In this document: piece by piece, positions 1 through 8,429 of the stretch
Layout: each line of letters starts with the position of its first letter
How positions within the stretch are numbered: position 1 is the stretch's first letter
Assembly (NCBI RefSeq): GCF_021560175.1
Contig: NZ_CP091110.1
Coordinates: 2,780,001 to 2,844,000 of the forward strand
From: Neobacillus drentensis
GTDB taxonomy: Bacteria; Bacillota; Bacilli; Bacillales; Cytobacillaceae
DNA length: 64,000 nt
Direction of reading: 5' to 3'
Translations under genes and position numbers: made by a program
The notes under the pieces: generated by a model
Databases searched by the model: none
The model's input: only the letters and a program-made list of their open reading frames with translations
What the model was told of the DNA's origin: nothing

Positions 1-159
1 AAAATAGGATGCGGCATTGTTCTGTCAAAATCAGCTCCGACCGAATTGGCTCTCAGGCTGGCGGAAGAGCTACAAATTACGACCGTTGGTTTTCTCCGCA
101 ATCATTCTTTAAACATCTATACAAGAACCGATCGTATTGAGATACATCCATCTATATAG
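1..159 (+). CDS. fdhD: FdhD, formate dehydrogenase sulfurtransferase (C-terminal fragment)
   Basis: The first reading frame is open from base 1 and stops at 157-159, so only the last 52 codons lie in the window. The peptide carries the FdhD C-terminal pattern: a segment LSKSAPTELALRLAEEL followed by TTVGFLRNHSLNIYT. FdhD passes sulfur from a cysteine desulfurase to the molybdenum cofactor of formate dehydrogenase. A hairpin with a T-run begins 58 bases after the stop, so this is probably the end of its transcript. The start, and any formate dehydrogenase gene, lie outside the window. Confidence 0.85.
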   Translation, partial: KIGCGIVLSKSAPTELALRLAEELQITTVGFLRNHSLNIYTRTDRIEIHPSI

Positions 160-216
160 CTTGGGGAATTTTAGCCATTGCTATTATTTTTAGGTGAATC
201 TATATGAGTGATCATT

Positions 217-250
217 AAGGCATCATCTTCAAATTAGATGATGCCTTTTT
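217..250 (+). terminator. Rho-independent terminator after fdhD
   Basis: A 12-base-pair stem (AAGGCATCATCT with AGATGATGCCTT) closes a 7-base loop and is followed by a run of T. It sits between fdhD and the convergent CAP-domain gene. The opposite strand has a weaker T-run, so it may serve both. Confidence 0.85.
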
Positions 251-295
251 ATATGAACAAAAATTAGATTTTTGGATATAGATAAATGAACTTTT

Positions 296-1021
296 TTATT
301 TACCAATAAAATCCTGTGCCCAATAATTTCCTTGAGCCACATAACCAACGCCTATGTAGTTGAAGTTCGGGCTGAGAATGTTTTTGCGGTGACCCTCACT
401 ATTCATCCATGCATTGACAACTTCCTGAGGAGTTTGCTGTCCCATGGCGATATTCTCACCAGCATAGTTATAGGTAATGCCATATTTCTTCATCATATCA
501 AAAGGAGACCCATAAGTAGGACTAGTGTGGCTAAAATAGTTGTTTGCCGACATGTCACGTGCTTTTTCGTGTGCCATTTTGCTCAACGTTGTATCCACTT
601 TAAGGGCTGGTAAGCCATTTTTAGCTCGCTCTTGATTTGTTAGATCAACCACTTTTTGTTCAAAAGCACTTAATGTGCCGGTTGTTTGAGTTGTAGTGGT
701 TGTTCTCGCTGTTGACGGCTGTACTGGCTGTGTGTTGACGGTTTGCACTGGCTGAGCTTGAGTTGGCTGTTGGCCCGTTTGAGCAGGCTGAGTCTGGGCC
801 GGCTGCTTTTGGGAAACAGAAGTTTGTGAGTTGCTTTCCATTTTACTTAAATATACTTCTATCATTCTGTTAATCTCATCTGAATTTACATTGGTTCCTT
901 GAATCGAATAAATTTTCTGCTGTACAGGTGTGGTTGATGAATGATCTTGATGTAATGTAGGATTTGCCCCAAACAAGGCACCCGATGCTGCTAAAGTTAG
1001 AATTGTTTTACTCAATAACAT
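296..1021 (-). CDS. Secreted CAP/SCP-domain protein (YkwD-like)
   Basis: The 241-residue product starts with a short hydrophobic signal-like segment (about residues 4-20). A Q/P/T-rich low-complexity linker (about 65-118) follows, then a C-terminal CAP domain (about 122-241). CAP signatures visible are HEKARDMSANNYFSHTSP, GENIAMG and WMNSEGHRKNI, including the conserved His/Glu positions. Bacterial CAP proteins are extracytoplasmic; the biochemical role of most is unknown, and relatives in Bacillus include spore- or wall-associated YkwD-like proteins. The start is set by AGGAGG located 7-8 bases upstream of ATG. The gene is monocistronic and convergent with fdhD. The linker repeats QPAQTQPAQTG-type units, suggesting a flexible wall-spanning stalk. 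Confidence 0.9.
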   Translation of the reverse strand: MLLSKTILTLAASGALFGANPTLHQDHSSTTPVQQKIYSIQGTNVNSDEINRMIEVYLSKMESNSQTSVSQKQPAQTQPAQTGQQPTQAQPVQTVNTQPVQPSTARTTTTTQTTGTLSAFEQKVVDLTNQERAKNGLPALKVDTTLSKMAHEKARDMSANNYFSHTSPTYGSPFDMMKKYGITYNYAGENIAMGQQTPQEVVNAWMNSEGHRKNILSPNFNYIGVGYVAQGNYWAQDFIGK

Positions 1022-1425
1022 GTTAAGATCCTCCTGTATGAAAGTTTACTAGTTAACATATAATTATCCTAACATATGTTTTTTGTCATATTTCTGGGAC
1101 GATTTTACAGTCAAAGCAATTCAGGCGAATTTTATTTAGATAAAACAACTTTAGAACCCTTATCTATTAAGACTTTCGGGAAACTTTTTTAGAAAGTACT
1201 AATTAGGTCTAATAGTGTGATAAAATAGTTAAATTTTCACTGAAATTGAGGGTTGACAACCTTAAGCAAACTGGAGTTATTTTACATATATTTCAGAAGA
1301 GTATCAAAGCTTACAGGAAAGTATACAAGTTAAAGTGGCAGCAGTTGAAGATTGTGTTTAACTTTTGTTCAATAGTTCCATTAAGTGGACCAACGGTTTT
1401 GGGCTAAGTTCGCCCTGCGCATAAG

Positions 1426-1453
1426 TACATTCCCACAAAATTGTCATAAGATA
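1426..1453 (+). promoter_or_regulatory. Candidate sigma-K-type promoter for the cupin gene
   Basis: The -10-like element CATAAGATA (1445-1453) fits the CATANNNTA pattern. It lies 15 bases after TACA (1426-1429), which fits the weak -35 MACM element of mother-cell sigma-K promoters. The start codon follows 32 bases later. This is pattern recognition only. Confidence 0.4.
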
Positions 1454-1485
1454 ATTAGAATAAATTTGTGAAGGGATTGGATAAG

Positions 1486-2016
1486 ATGTACTATACCCCT
1501 TGGATGCAGCCATACCCATATCAACCATATGGTAATTATGGCAATGTCCCAAATTATAATCATTATATAAGACAACCCGATTACTGGAATATTTATGATG
1601 ACGCACGAAATAGGGTAAAAGATTATGGGCGGAAACCATTTGTAGTTAATATTAATGAGGCTGCCAAGCAGAACAATACGTATCGCACCGCTTTGTGGAC
1701 AGGAAATCATTTGCAAGTTACCTTGATGAGTATTAATGTTGGTGATGACATCGGTTTAGAAATTCACCCTAACGTTGATCAATTCTTAAGGATTGAACAA
1801 GGTCAAGGGATTGTGCAAATGGGCAAGAGAAAAGATCATTTAAGCTTTGTTCAAAAGGTATCTGATGATTTTGCCATTATGATACCGGCTGGCACCTGGC
1901 ATAATGTAACCAATACAGGTAATACCCCGTTAAAACTTTACTCGATCTATGCTCCTCCACAACATCCATTTGGTACGGTTCATTTAACTAAAGCACAGGC
2001 TTTTGCGGCTGAATAA
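1486..2016 (+). CDS. Cupin-domain protein, probably spore-associated
   Basis: A single cupin barrel occupies about residues 60-165. Metal-site motifs appear as GLEIHPNVDQFLRIEQGQG and, near the end, IPAGTWHNVTNTG. The N-terminus is rich in Tyr, Pro and Asn (MYYTPWMQPYPYQPYG), as often seen in spore-coat-type proteins. A GTG at 1468 extends the frame by six codons, but AAGGGA at 1471-1476 is correctly spaced for the ATG at 1486, so that start is chosen (176 aa). A sigma-K-like promoter lies upstream and a strong terminator follows the stop. Substrate is unknown; sugar-phosphate isomerase activity cannot be inferred from the fold alone. Confidence 0.8.
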   Translation: MYYTPWMQPYPYQPYGNYGNVPNYNHYIRQPDYWNIYDDARNRVKDYGRKPFVVNINEAAKQNNTYRTALWTGNHLQVTLMSINVGDDIGLEIHPNVDQFLRIEQGQGIVQMGKRKDHLSFVQKVSDDFAIMIPAGTWHNVTNTGNTPLKLYSIYAPPQHPFGTVHLTKAQAFAAE

Positions 2017-2053
2017 TCGAGATCTAATTAATTCCTTTTGTTGTTACGAACGG

Positions 2054-2086
2054 AGGCTTTACTTCAAAGAGAAGTAAAGCCTTTTT
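2054..2086 (+). terminator. Rho-independent terminator after cupin gene
   Basis: A perfect 12-bp stem (AGGCTTTACTTC and its complement) with a 5-base loop is followed by TTTTT. Confidence 0.92.
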
Positions 2087-2329
2087 CATTACATAAAATT
2101 TGACATTTGCATATACAAATTACTATTAAATGCCGTTAAGGTCAACTAAATCATAGTTCATGTTTCCAATCTGGTTAATGATATGGATAATCTGGTCATT
2201 TTTGTATAGGTTAAGAATTATAAAGGGAAATATAGCTCAGTCACGTTAATTAAGCAAGAGATAAGCCGAGAATTTTGTTCCCCCGATCATCTTTTATAAG
2301 TCAAACAAACACAAAAATGGGAGAATTAA

Positions 2330-2782
2330 ATGACTATTTTAGTTTACATTTTCTTTATTATTCTTATCTTGGTTTCATATTTTGTACATAAAAACTTAAC
2401 AAAATCAGAGTTATACACAACTTCACTCTTTTCTGTACTTTACGGCTTTATTACTGACGAGGTTTTAGACCTGCATTTAAACCTTTACGGTTACTTCAAA
2501 CATGGGTTTCAATGGCAAGGGTTCTTTAGTTGCTTTATGTATTTCATTCCAGTAAATATTTTATTTCTAAACTACTTTCCAATAAGAGAGAGCTTCTGGA
2601 GTAAATTAAGATACATTATGATTTGGTCCATTTTTTCAACTCTATTTGAGTGGTTAATCGTACAAACAGATTATCTGTACTATAATGGGTGGAAATTGTG
2701 GTATTCTGCTTGTCTTTATCCTCTAATATTTTTTGTCTTATATACGAATTTAAGGGTTTTTAGAAAGTGGAATAAAAGCTGA
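2330..2782 (+). CDS. CBO0543-like multi-TM membrane protein
   Basis: This 150-residue protein is almost entirely hydrophobic, with about five predicted membrane segments. It has scattered acidic residues (FITDEVLDLHLNLYGYF) and the pattern FEWLIVQTDYLYYNGWKLWY. That spacing of an acidic residue, an aromatic cluster and G-W resembles the CBO0543 family of Bacillus/Clostridium membrane proteins, whose function is unknown. GGGAGAATTA precedes ATG at good distance. It is monocistronic, with a hairpin about 80 bases after the stop. Two further members of this look are in the window (31742-32233 and 56215-56775). Confidence 0.7.
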   Translation: MTILVYIFFIILILVSYFVHKNLTKSELYTTSLFSVLYGFITDEVLDLHLNLYGYFKHGFQWQGFFSCFMYFIPVNILFLNYFPIRESFWSKLRYIMIWSIFSTLFEWLIVQTDYLYYNGWKLWYSACLYPLIFFVLYTNLRVFRKWNKS

Positions 2783-2861
2783 AATCACCTTGGCCGCATT
2801 GTAAAAAATATGCCACCAAAGTTATAAGGGAATTGTGAAAGGTATACATAGTTTAACGGGT

Positions 2862-2891
2862 GCATTACTGGAAAACGGTAATGCTTTTTTT
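2862..2891 (+). terminator. Probable terminator downstream of the CBO0543-like gene
   Basis: GCATTAC and GTAATGC pair around a 9-base loop and lead into seven T. The stem is short (7 bp). Confidence 0.6.
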
Positions 2892-2962
2892 GACGTGGTA
2901 CAAGGTCAACGAGGAGTAAAAGCGGCAACTATTATCTCCAATTCTCCTAATTACCTTTGAAT

Positions 2963-3000
2963 AAAAAAAGGGAATCCCCAAATTTATTTTTGGATTCCCT
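2963..3000 (-). terminator. Rho-independent terminator of kimA
   Basis: Read on the minus strand, AGGGAATCC pairs with GGATTCCCT and runs into seven T, 35 bases after the kimA stop. Confidence 0.85.
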
Positions 3001-3034
3001 AGCACTTTGTTTTCTGCCCATCAAAGAATGCCGT

Positions 3035-4861
3035 TTATTTTTTTAATCGGAAGGGTACGGTTGAAACAATCACATTTTTTTGATAAATGAGGTAGAGCCG
3101 TAATAACAAGCTTGATTGGTTATGCAAGAAATCGTGCCATCTTTTCTTTGTAATAAATTGAGGAATTAATACGGTTATTGTGTACTTTTGTTCATTCGCC
3201 TTTTCCTCAACGATTTCGATAAAGCGTGCAATTGGTCGTAATAAACTTCTGTAGGATGTATACAAAGTCACAAGACGAATATCTGGCTGCCATTCCATCC
3301 ACGTATCCTCCATTTGTTTCTCACTCTCACGGTCAAAAGCTACATAAACGGCAATAACGGAGTCACCAATTATCTTCGCATAGTTTAATGAGTTTTCGAC
3401 AACCTTAGAAATCCCCGCAACCGGGACAATAACAATGTTACCCTCTAACGGTAGAGCTTCATCACCCGCAGTAATCCTAAGTTGTTCACCAACGGCATCA
3501 TAATGCCTTTTAATCCGATGGCACACAAAGACAATAATCGGTAAGAAGATGAGAATATACCAGACTTGAGAAAATTTTGTGATAAAGAAAATGATCACAA
3601 CCGTGAAAGTAATCAGTGCGCCAATTAGATTTATGGTCATTTTCCATTGCCAGCCAGAAGGTCTCTCTCGAATCCATTTCACAATCATACCCGTTTGTGA
3701 CAGGGTGAAAGGGATAAATACACCTACTGCGTAAAGGGGAATAAGTTGTTCTGTCGCTCCTTCAAAGATGATAATCAATAGAATGGATGCCACACTTAGC
3801 GTAAGGATTCCATTTGAATAGCCTAGTCGATCCCCGCGGTTTAGGAACATTCTCGGTATATACTTGTCGGTCGCGAAGTTAACCGCTAACATAGGGAAAG
3901 TAGAAAATCCTGTATTTGCAGCAAGTACCAAAATAAGAGCTGTAGTTCCCTGGATAAAGTAATATAGGAAATTTCTTCCGAAAATTTTAGATGCCATCTG
4001 GGAAACAACGGTTTCATCTGCTTTGGGAGAAATCCCAAGCCAATAGGCTAAAAACATCGTGCCCGTGAAAAGAACCGCTAAAATGCCCCCCATGATCATT
4101 AACGTATGAACGGCATTTTTAGCTTCAGGTTCCTTGAAATTTGGAACAGCATTTGAAACAGCCTCTACTCCTGTAAGTGCCGAGCAGCCTGATGAAAAGG
4201 CGCGCAACAGGAAAAATAAACTAATCCCAGGAACAGCCGTCCCGATTGGTGTATGTAAATGGGATGGAATATGACCGCTAACAATTTGCCACAGTCCAAC
4301 TCCAATCAAAAGGACTAACGCCAGGACAAAGATATAGACGGGATAGGCGAGAACAGATGCAGATTCCGTAATACCTCTGAGGTTTAAAATCGTAATCAAA
4401 ATAACTAAGAAGGAAGCGATAACCACATTATAGGGATGTAATAGTGGAAATGCCGATGTTATGGCATCGGTTCCGGCTGAAACACTTACGGCGACTGTTA
4501 AGATGTAATCGACTAATAATGAACTGCCTGCTACAAGGCCTGCATTTTTCCCCAAGTTACTTTTCGAGACAACATAGGCACCCCCGCCATGAGGATATGC
4601 GTAGATGATTTGACGATAGGATAAAATGAGTGCAGCTAAAAGGACGAGGACACCTACTCCAATCGGAACCGAATACCAGAGGGCAATAAGACCTAAAGTG
4701 GATAGCACAATGATGATTTGTTCTGGACCGTATGCCACTGAGGACAAGGCATCTGATGACAGGATGGCAAGTGCTTTTAATTTACCTAATCGTTGTTCGC
4801 CTAACTCACTCGTTTTCAGCGGTTTCCCAATTAAGGCTCGTTTAAACATTGAATAACGCAT
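3035..4861 (-). CDS. kimA: KimA-type potassium importer (APC superfamily)
   Basis: The 608-residue length and sequence match the KimA (former YdaO) family closely: a start like FKRALIGKPLKTSELGEQ, LSSDALSSVAYGPEQI, LILSYRQIIYAYPHGGGAY and a C-terminal VIVPVAGISKVVENSLNYAK. About twelve membrane segments occupy residues 25-440. A cytoplasmic C-terminal domain (about 455-608) follows; in the B. subtilis protein this region takes part in dimerisation and control by cyclic di-AMP. KimA is a high-affinity potassium/proton symporter. Unlike B. subtilis, the upstream gap is only about 180 bases and half of it is the neighbour's terminator, so I see no room for the c-di-AMP riboswitch. The ribosome site is modest (GGGGGA). 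Confidence 0.92.
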   Translation of the reverse strand: MRYSMFKRALIGKPLKTSELGEQRLGKLKALAILSSDALSSVAYGPEQIIIVLSTLGLIALWYSVPIGVGVLVLLAALILSYRQIIYAYPHGGGAYVVSKSNLGKNAGLVAGSSLLVDYILTVAVSVSAGTDAITSAFPLLHPYNVVIASFLVILITILNLRGITESASVLAYPVYIFVLALVLLIGVGLWQIVSGHIPSHLHTPIGTAVPGISLFFLLRAFSSGCSALTGVEAVSNAVPNFKEPEAKNAVHTLMIMGGILAVLFTGTMFLAYWLGISPKADETVVSQMASKIFGRNFLYYFIQGTTALILVLAANTGFSTFPMLAVNFATDKYIPRMFLNRGDRLGYSNGILTLSVASILLIIIFEGATEQLIPLYAVGVFIPFTLSQTGMIVKWIRERPSGWQWKMTINLIGALITFTVVIIFFITKFSQVWYILIFLPIIVFVCHRIKRHYDAVGEQLRITAGDEALPLEGNIVIVPVAGISKVVENSLNYAKIIGDSVIAVYVAFDRESEKQMEDTWMEWQPDIRLVTLYTSYRSLLRPIARFIEIVEEKANEQKYTITVLIPQFITKKRWHDFLHNQSSLLLRLYLIYQKNVIVSTVPFRLKK

Positions 4862-5014
4862 AAGGTCCCCCGATGTGTAAGCATTTGAACTGCAATAAAC
4901 TAACTTATAGAATTATGTTACCCGCTAAGATCTTTTAAAAATCATTTATGTCATGCAAACGAGAAAAAGAACACTAAGCTTTTAATTACGGCCCCAAAAT
5001 TACAACACTGTGGA

Positions 5015-5040
5015 AAATAAAAGCCACCAAATTGGCGGCT
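5015..5040 (-). terminator. Rho-independent terminator of the DHA2 MFS gene
   Basis: On the minus strand GCCGCC pairs with GGTGGC (one G-U pair) around AATTT and is followed by TTTTATTTT, just after the MFS stop. Confidence 0.8.
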
Positions 5041-5046
5041 TAAAAC

Positions 5047-6558
5047 CTAATGTTGAACTTGCTTTTGATGCTCCATGACTTTCTTGTGTGAAGGAAGGAA
5101 GAAAGTCGCAATGAGGTTCGCGACCCCAATAAAAAACACGAGAATAAACACTAAGTGCATTCCATGAGCGAGCCCTTCATGGATCATTGTAATGACATTA
5201 GCAGGCAGCTTATTAATCGTTTCGGAGCTTAAGACATTACTAATATTGCCTCCGCCGCTCCAACCTCCGCCTGCATGTTCTTTCCCATAAGTAATCAAGG
5301 AGTTGTTAAAAATCGTTCCAAAGACAGCCACCCCAACCGTTTGGCCAATCGACCTAGTAAACGTGTTGGATGCAGTTGCCGCACCACGCATTTGCCAGCC
5401 TACCGCTGATTGAACGAGAACGGTGGTTGGAGTGGTCGCGTAACCCATTCCAAGACCAATCACAATCATAATTCCTACAAAATACCAATACGGGGAGTCC
5501 AGCTCCACCGCAAGCAGCCATGTGCCACCGAGGGCAATCAATACAGCACCAAGGATAGCTGTAAACTTAGAGCCAATTTTATACATATATCGGCCGGCAA
5601 AAGTAGCACCCAATGGCCATGCGATCGACATTGGCATAAGCGTAAGTCCTGAGCTCGTTGCACTGTGGCCAAGAATCGTCTGGATCCACATTGGTAAATA
5701 AACATTTACCCCAATCAGGACAGAAGCTGCTAGAAATCCAATAAGATTGGAAACGAGGATCACGGGAATCTTGAATAAGGATGGAGGAAGCATCGGTTCC
5801 TTCACCTTGGTTTCAATATAGCCAAACAGCACAATAAAGATCACCGCAACAGCAAACAGGATATAAATAGCTGTCGAATTCCATGCATATTTCTGTCCTG
5901 GGCCAGCATTTAGTAGAGCATATAATAGAGTCGAAATCCCAATTGTAAACGTAATCGCTCCAAGATAGTCAATTTTTCGGTCTTTTTTCAATTCAACGGT
6001 TTCATGGAAGAAGACAGAGATTAACACAAGTGAAACTAACCCAACCGGCAAATTTATATAGAAAATCCAACGCCAGCTGATTTGGTCTACAAAGAAGCCG
6101 CCTACCAGTGGGCCCAGAAGACCGGCAATTCCCCAGACTGCACTAAATACTCCCTGCATTTTGGCTCGTTGTTCCCCAGGGTAGAGGTCACCAATAATCG
6201 TAAAGGTTAATGGCATAACCGCACCTGCGCCAATTCCTTGAAAGGCTCTGAACCAAATTAATTGAGTCATCGTGTGTGCAGCACCTGACAACATGGAGCC
6301 TGCTACAAACAAAATAACCCCTGTGATAAAGATTTTTTTTCGGCCGAATAAATCAGATAACTTTCCGTAAATAGGGGTCGTTACCGAAGTGGTCAGGGTA
6401 TAGATGGCAAATACCCAGCTGATTAATTTTAACCCGCTGAGGTCACTGACAATCCGCGGCATGGCGGTACTGACAACCGTGACATCAATCGCGACTAATA
6501 AAATCGCAACCAGCATCGCAACGGTTACCATTTTACGATTCGTTGTTGTTTTTGGCAT
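5047..6558 (-). CDS. DHA2-family (14-TM) MFS multidrug exporter
   Basis: The 503-residue protein has about 14 membrane segments. Drug:H+ antiporter-2 (EmrB/QacA) motifs are visible: [31 protein letters not shown] (motif A region), [16 protein letters not shown] and [25 protein letters not shown] (motif C region and the W-R-W-I-F turn). Such pumps export lipophilic drugs or dyes using the proton gradient. The gene is divergent from a MarR repressor (6717-7148), and the shared 158-base gap carries a perfect palindrome. Repression by that MarR protein, relieved by a ligand, is the natural reading. AGGAGAC precedes the ATG. Confidence 0.9.
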   Translation of the reverse strand: MPKTTTNRKMVTVAMLVAILLVAIDVTVVSTAMPRIVSDLSGLKLISWVFAIYTLTTSVTTPIYGKLSDLFGRKKIFITGVILFVAGSMLSGAAHTMTQLIWFRAFQGIGAGAVMPLTFTIIGDLYPGEQRAKMQGVFSAVWGIAGLLGPLVGGFFVDQISWRWIFYINLPVGLVSLVLISVFFHETVELKKDRKIDYLGAITFTIGISTLLYALLNAGPGQKYAWNSTAIYILFAVAVIFIVLFGYIETKVKEPMLPPSLFKIPVILVSNLIGFLAASVLIGVNVYLPMWIQTILGHSATSSGLTLMPMSIAWPLGATFAGRYMYKIGSKFTAILGAVLIALGGTWLLAVELDSPYWYFVGIMIVIGLGMGYATTPTTVLVQSAVGWQMRGAATASNTFTRSIGQTVGVAVFGTIFNNSLITYGKEHAGGGWSGGGNISNVLSSETINKLPANVITMIHEGLAHGMHLVFILVFFIGVANLIATFFLPSHKKVMEHQKQVQH

Positions 6559-6643
6559 GTTTTGTCTCCTTTATTTTTAAAAAATTAGATATAAGTCCTT
6601 CTTTTGTCAAGTTATTGACTAAACTAGTTTAAGTTATCCTTGT

Positions 6644-6687
6644 AACTTAGTCAACTACTTGACTAAGTTTTTTCACTGCATTAAGAT
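6644..6687. promoter_or_regulatory. MarR operator and overlapping promoter
   Basis: The 11-base half-site AACTTAGTCAA (6644-6654) is repeated exactly inverted at 6659-6669, separated by CTAC. The right half overlaps a -35 element TTGACT (6659-6664). Seventeen bases later is TAAGAT (6682-6687), and the marR start follows 30 bases on. A second, weaker dyad (AAACTAGTTT, 6621-6630) lies on the MFS side. The arrangement predicts autorepression plus repression of the pump. Confidence 0.8.
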
Positions 6688-6716
6688 AGTGATAATTTAA
6701 AGATGCGGAGGTATGT

Positions 6717-7148
6717 ATGGAAGAAGTAAAAACAAACATAACGTTAGATTTCTTTAGGATATCCAATCTCTTAAATAGATATGGTGCAAAAATGGTTTCC
6801 GAGGTTGGACTGACTAGTATACAGCAATGGGTCATTCTTAGAACCATCATAAATAGAGTAGACATTTCTATCGGGGAACTAAAAGAAGAAATGCTTGTCA
6901 CGAAACAAAATATGACCGGGATGATCAATCGTTTGCAGCAGTTAAATTTAGTTACCCTATTTCAAGACCCTGAAGATAAAAGACGAACGCGGGTGAAAAT
7001 AACAGAGGAAGGAATCCATGTTTATGAGCAATTGAAATCGTTACGAAACGATTTTAATGCCCAGACTTATCATATTTACAATGATCAAGAAATAATGGTT
7101 TTAAGTGATTTACTTGGCCGGTTCGTGGAGCATTTGAAAGTAGAGTAG
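6717..7148 (+). CDS. MarR-family transcriptional repressor
   Basis: The 143-residue protein shows the MarR winged helix: helix-turn-helix around IGELKEEMLVTKQNMTGMINRLQQLNLV and the wing DPEDKRRTRVKITEEG. Dimerisation helices lie at both ends. GGAGG sits 6 bases before ATG. It is divergent from the MFS exporter and its own promoter is covered by the palindrome at 6644-6669. It probably senses a toxic compound exported by that pump. Confidence 0.92.
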   Translation: MEEVKTNITLDFFRISNLLNRYGAKMVSEVGLTSIQQWVILRTIINRVDISIGELKEEMLVTKQNMTGMINRLQQLNLVTLFQDPEDKRRTRVKITEEGIHVYEQLKSLRNDFNAQTYHIYNDQEIMVLSDLLGRFVEHLKVE

Positions 7149-7195
7149 TCTATCAAATCACTGAAAATCATTCAAAAACTAAAACCCAGATAGCC

Positions 7196-7273
7196 ATTAG
7201 AGCGTATTGACGTTTGACCAACCCAAAATAAGGAAACGGAGTAGTCAATAGAGCTATTAACGATCGACCATCC
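7196..7273 (+). repeat. Two-copy degenerate repeat, about 51-bp spacing
   Basis: ATTAGAGCGTATTGACG... at 7196-7223 recurs as AATAGAGCTATTAACG... at 7247-7273, the copies ending in GACCAACC and GACCATCC. The offset is 51 bases falling to 50 after a one-base gap. The 230-base gap between marR and the oxidoreductase otherwise shows nothing recognisable. It looks like the relic of a tandem array with the same period as those at 26830, 28650 and 40237. Confidence 0.55.
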
Positions 7274-7378
7274 TACAAGCTCGTAAAAAGTGAAATTTGT
7301 GAAAATCCATAGTCCAAACCCTGATACTACAGTAAATGATAGTTTTCGATATATAATTATTACGAGGAGGTTGATAAC

Positions 7379-8359
7379 ATGAAAGCCATTCAAGTTACAG
7401 AATTTGGGGGACCAGAGAAATTAGTCTTTACTAATGTAGAGGAAGTAGCAGCAGGAAAGGGAGAGGTATGTGTTCGTTTATATGCCGCCGGCGTCAATCC
7501 GAGTGACACTTACACCTTAACAGGTACATATGCGTTTAGTATACCTCAGCTGCCCTATACCCCAGGCTTAGACGGCGCTGGGATTGTCGAGGCGATTGGG
7601 GAAGAGGTTACGAATGTTCGTGTTGGTGATCGTGTCTTTATTGCGTCCTTAATGGGAGGAAAGAGTACAGGTACATTTGCTCAAAAAGTAGTATGTGATG
7701 CAGCCTCGGTTCATCCATTACCAGAACAGGTAACCTTTGAACAAGGGGCAGCATTAGGAGTGCCTGCATTAACCGCTTATCGTGCACTATTTCAACGAGC
7801 TTTTCTGAAGCCAGGGCAAACCGTTCTGATTCATGGAGCCAGTGGCGGGGTTGGATTACAGGCTGTGCAAATGGCGAAATCCCACGGTGCTAACGTAATT
7901 GGAACGGCAAGCAGAGATGAAGGTAAAAAATTGGTGCAGCAAGCGGGTGCCGATTTTGTTATTGATCATGTGACAGAAGCAACGATTGAAGAGGTGCGAG
8001 CCTTAACAGGTGGAAAAGGACCAGATGTCATTATTGAGTTTTTAGCCAATAAGAATTTAGAAACCGATTTAAAGCTGATTGCATCATTCGGTAAAATTGT
8101 CATTATTGGAAATCGCGGCTCCATCGAAATCAATCCACGTCTTGCCATGCAAAAGGAATGTGATATTTTAGCAACCGCTCTTTGGAATGCACCAAAAGAG
8201 GAATATGAACAAAGCATTCATGGTGTCATTGGTATGCTAACGAGTGGTGCACTTCGTCCAATGATTGGGACAACTTTGCCGCTCGAGCAAGCGTCGCAGG
8301 GATTTGAACAGCTACAAAAAGGGATAGGAAATGGGAAACTTGTTTTGACAATTGACTAA
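7379..8359 (+). CDS. Zinc-independent quinone oxidoreductase (MDR family)
   Basis: The 326-residue protein belongs to the NADPH:quinone reductase branch of the medium-chain dehydrogenases. It has an N-terminal GroES-like fold with YAAGVNPSDTYTLTG and YTPGLDGAGIVEAIG. The Rossmann motif is VLIHGASGGVGLQAVQMAK (about 148-166), where A/G-G-V-G binds NADPH. Catalytic-zinc cysteines of alcohol dehydrogenases are absent. It probably reduces quinones or enones. GAGGAGG sits 8 bases before ATG. It is a single gene bounded by a bidirectional terminator shared with hcp. Confidence 0.9.
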   Translation: MKAIQVTEFGGPEKLVFTNVEEVAAGKGEVCVRLYAAGVNPSDTYTLTGTYAFSIPQLPYTPGLDGAGIVEAIGEEVTNVRVGDRVFIASLMGGKSTGTFAQKVVCDAASVHPLPEQVTFEQGAALGVPALTAYRALFQRAFLKPGQTVLIHGASGGVGLQAVQMAKSHGANVIGTASRDEGKKLVQQAGADFVIDHVTEATIEEVRALTGGKGPDVIIEFLANKNLETDLKLIASFGKIVIIGNRGSIEINPRLAMQKECDILATALWNAPKEEYEQSIHGVIGMLTSGALRPMIGTTLPLEQASQGFEQLQKGIGNGKLVLTID

Positions 8360-8379
8360 GTAGTATTTAAACGAAAAAA

Positions 8380-8410
8380 ATAAAGGGAAAGCCACTGACT
8401 TTCCCTTTAT
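8380..8410. terminator. Bidirectional terminator between oxidoreductase and hcp
   Basis: ATAAAGGGAAAG and CTTTCCCTTTAT form a perfect 12-bp stem with a 7-base loop. A-rich and T-rich flanks let it act for both convergent genes. Confidence 0.85.
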
Positions 8411-8429
8411 CCATCATTCTAGTCTATTA

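Noticed and set aside
4862..5040. c-di-AMP (ydaO) riboswitch ahead of kimA
   Set aside because: The space is too short and no conserved core was seen.
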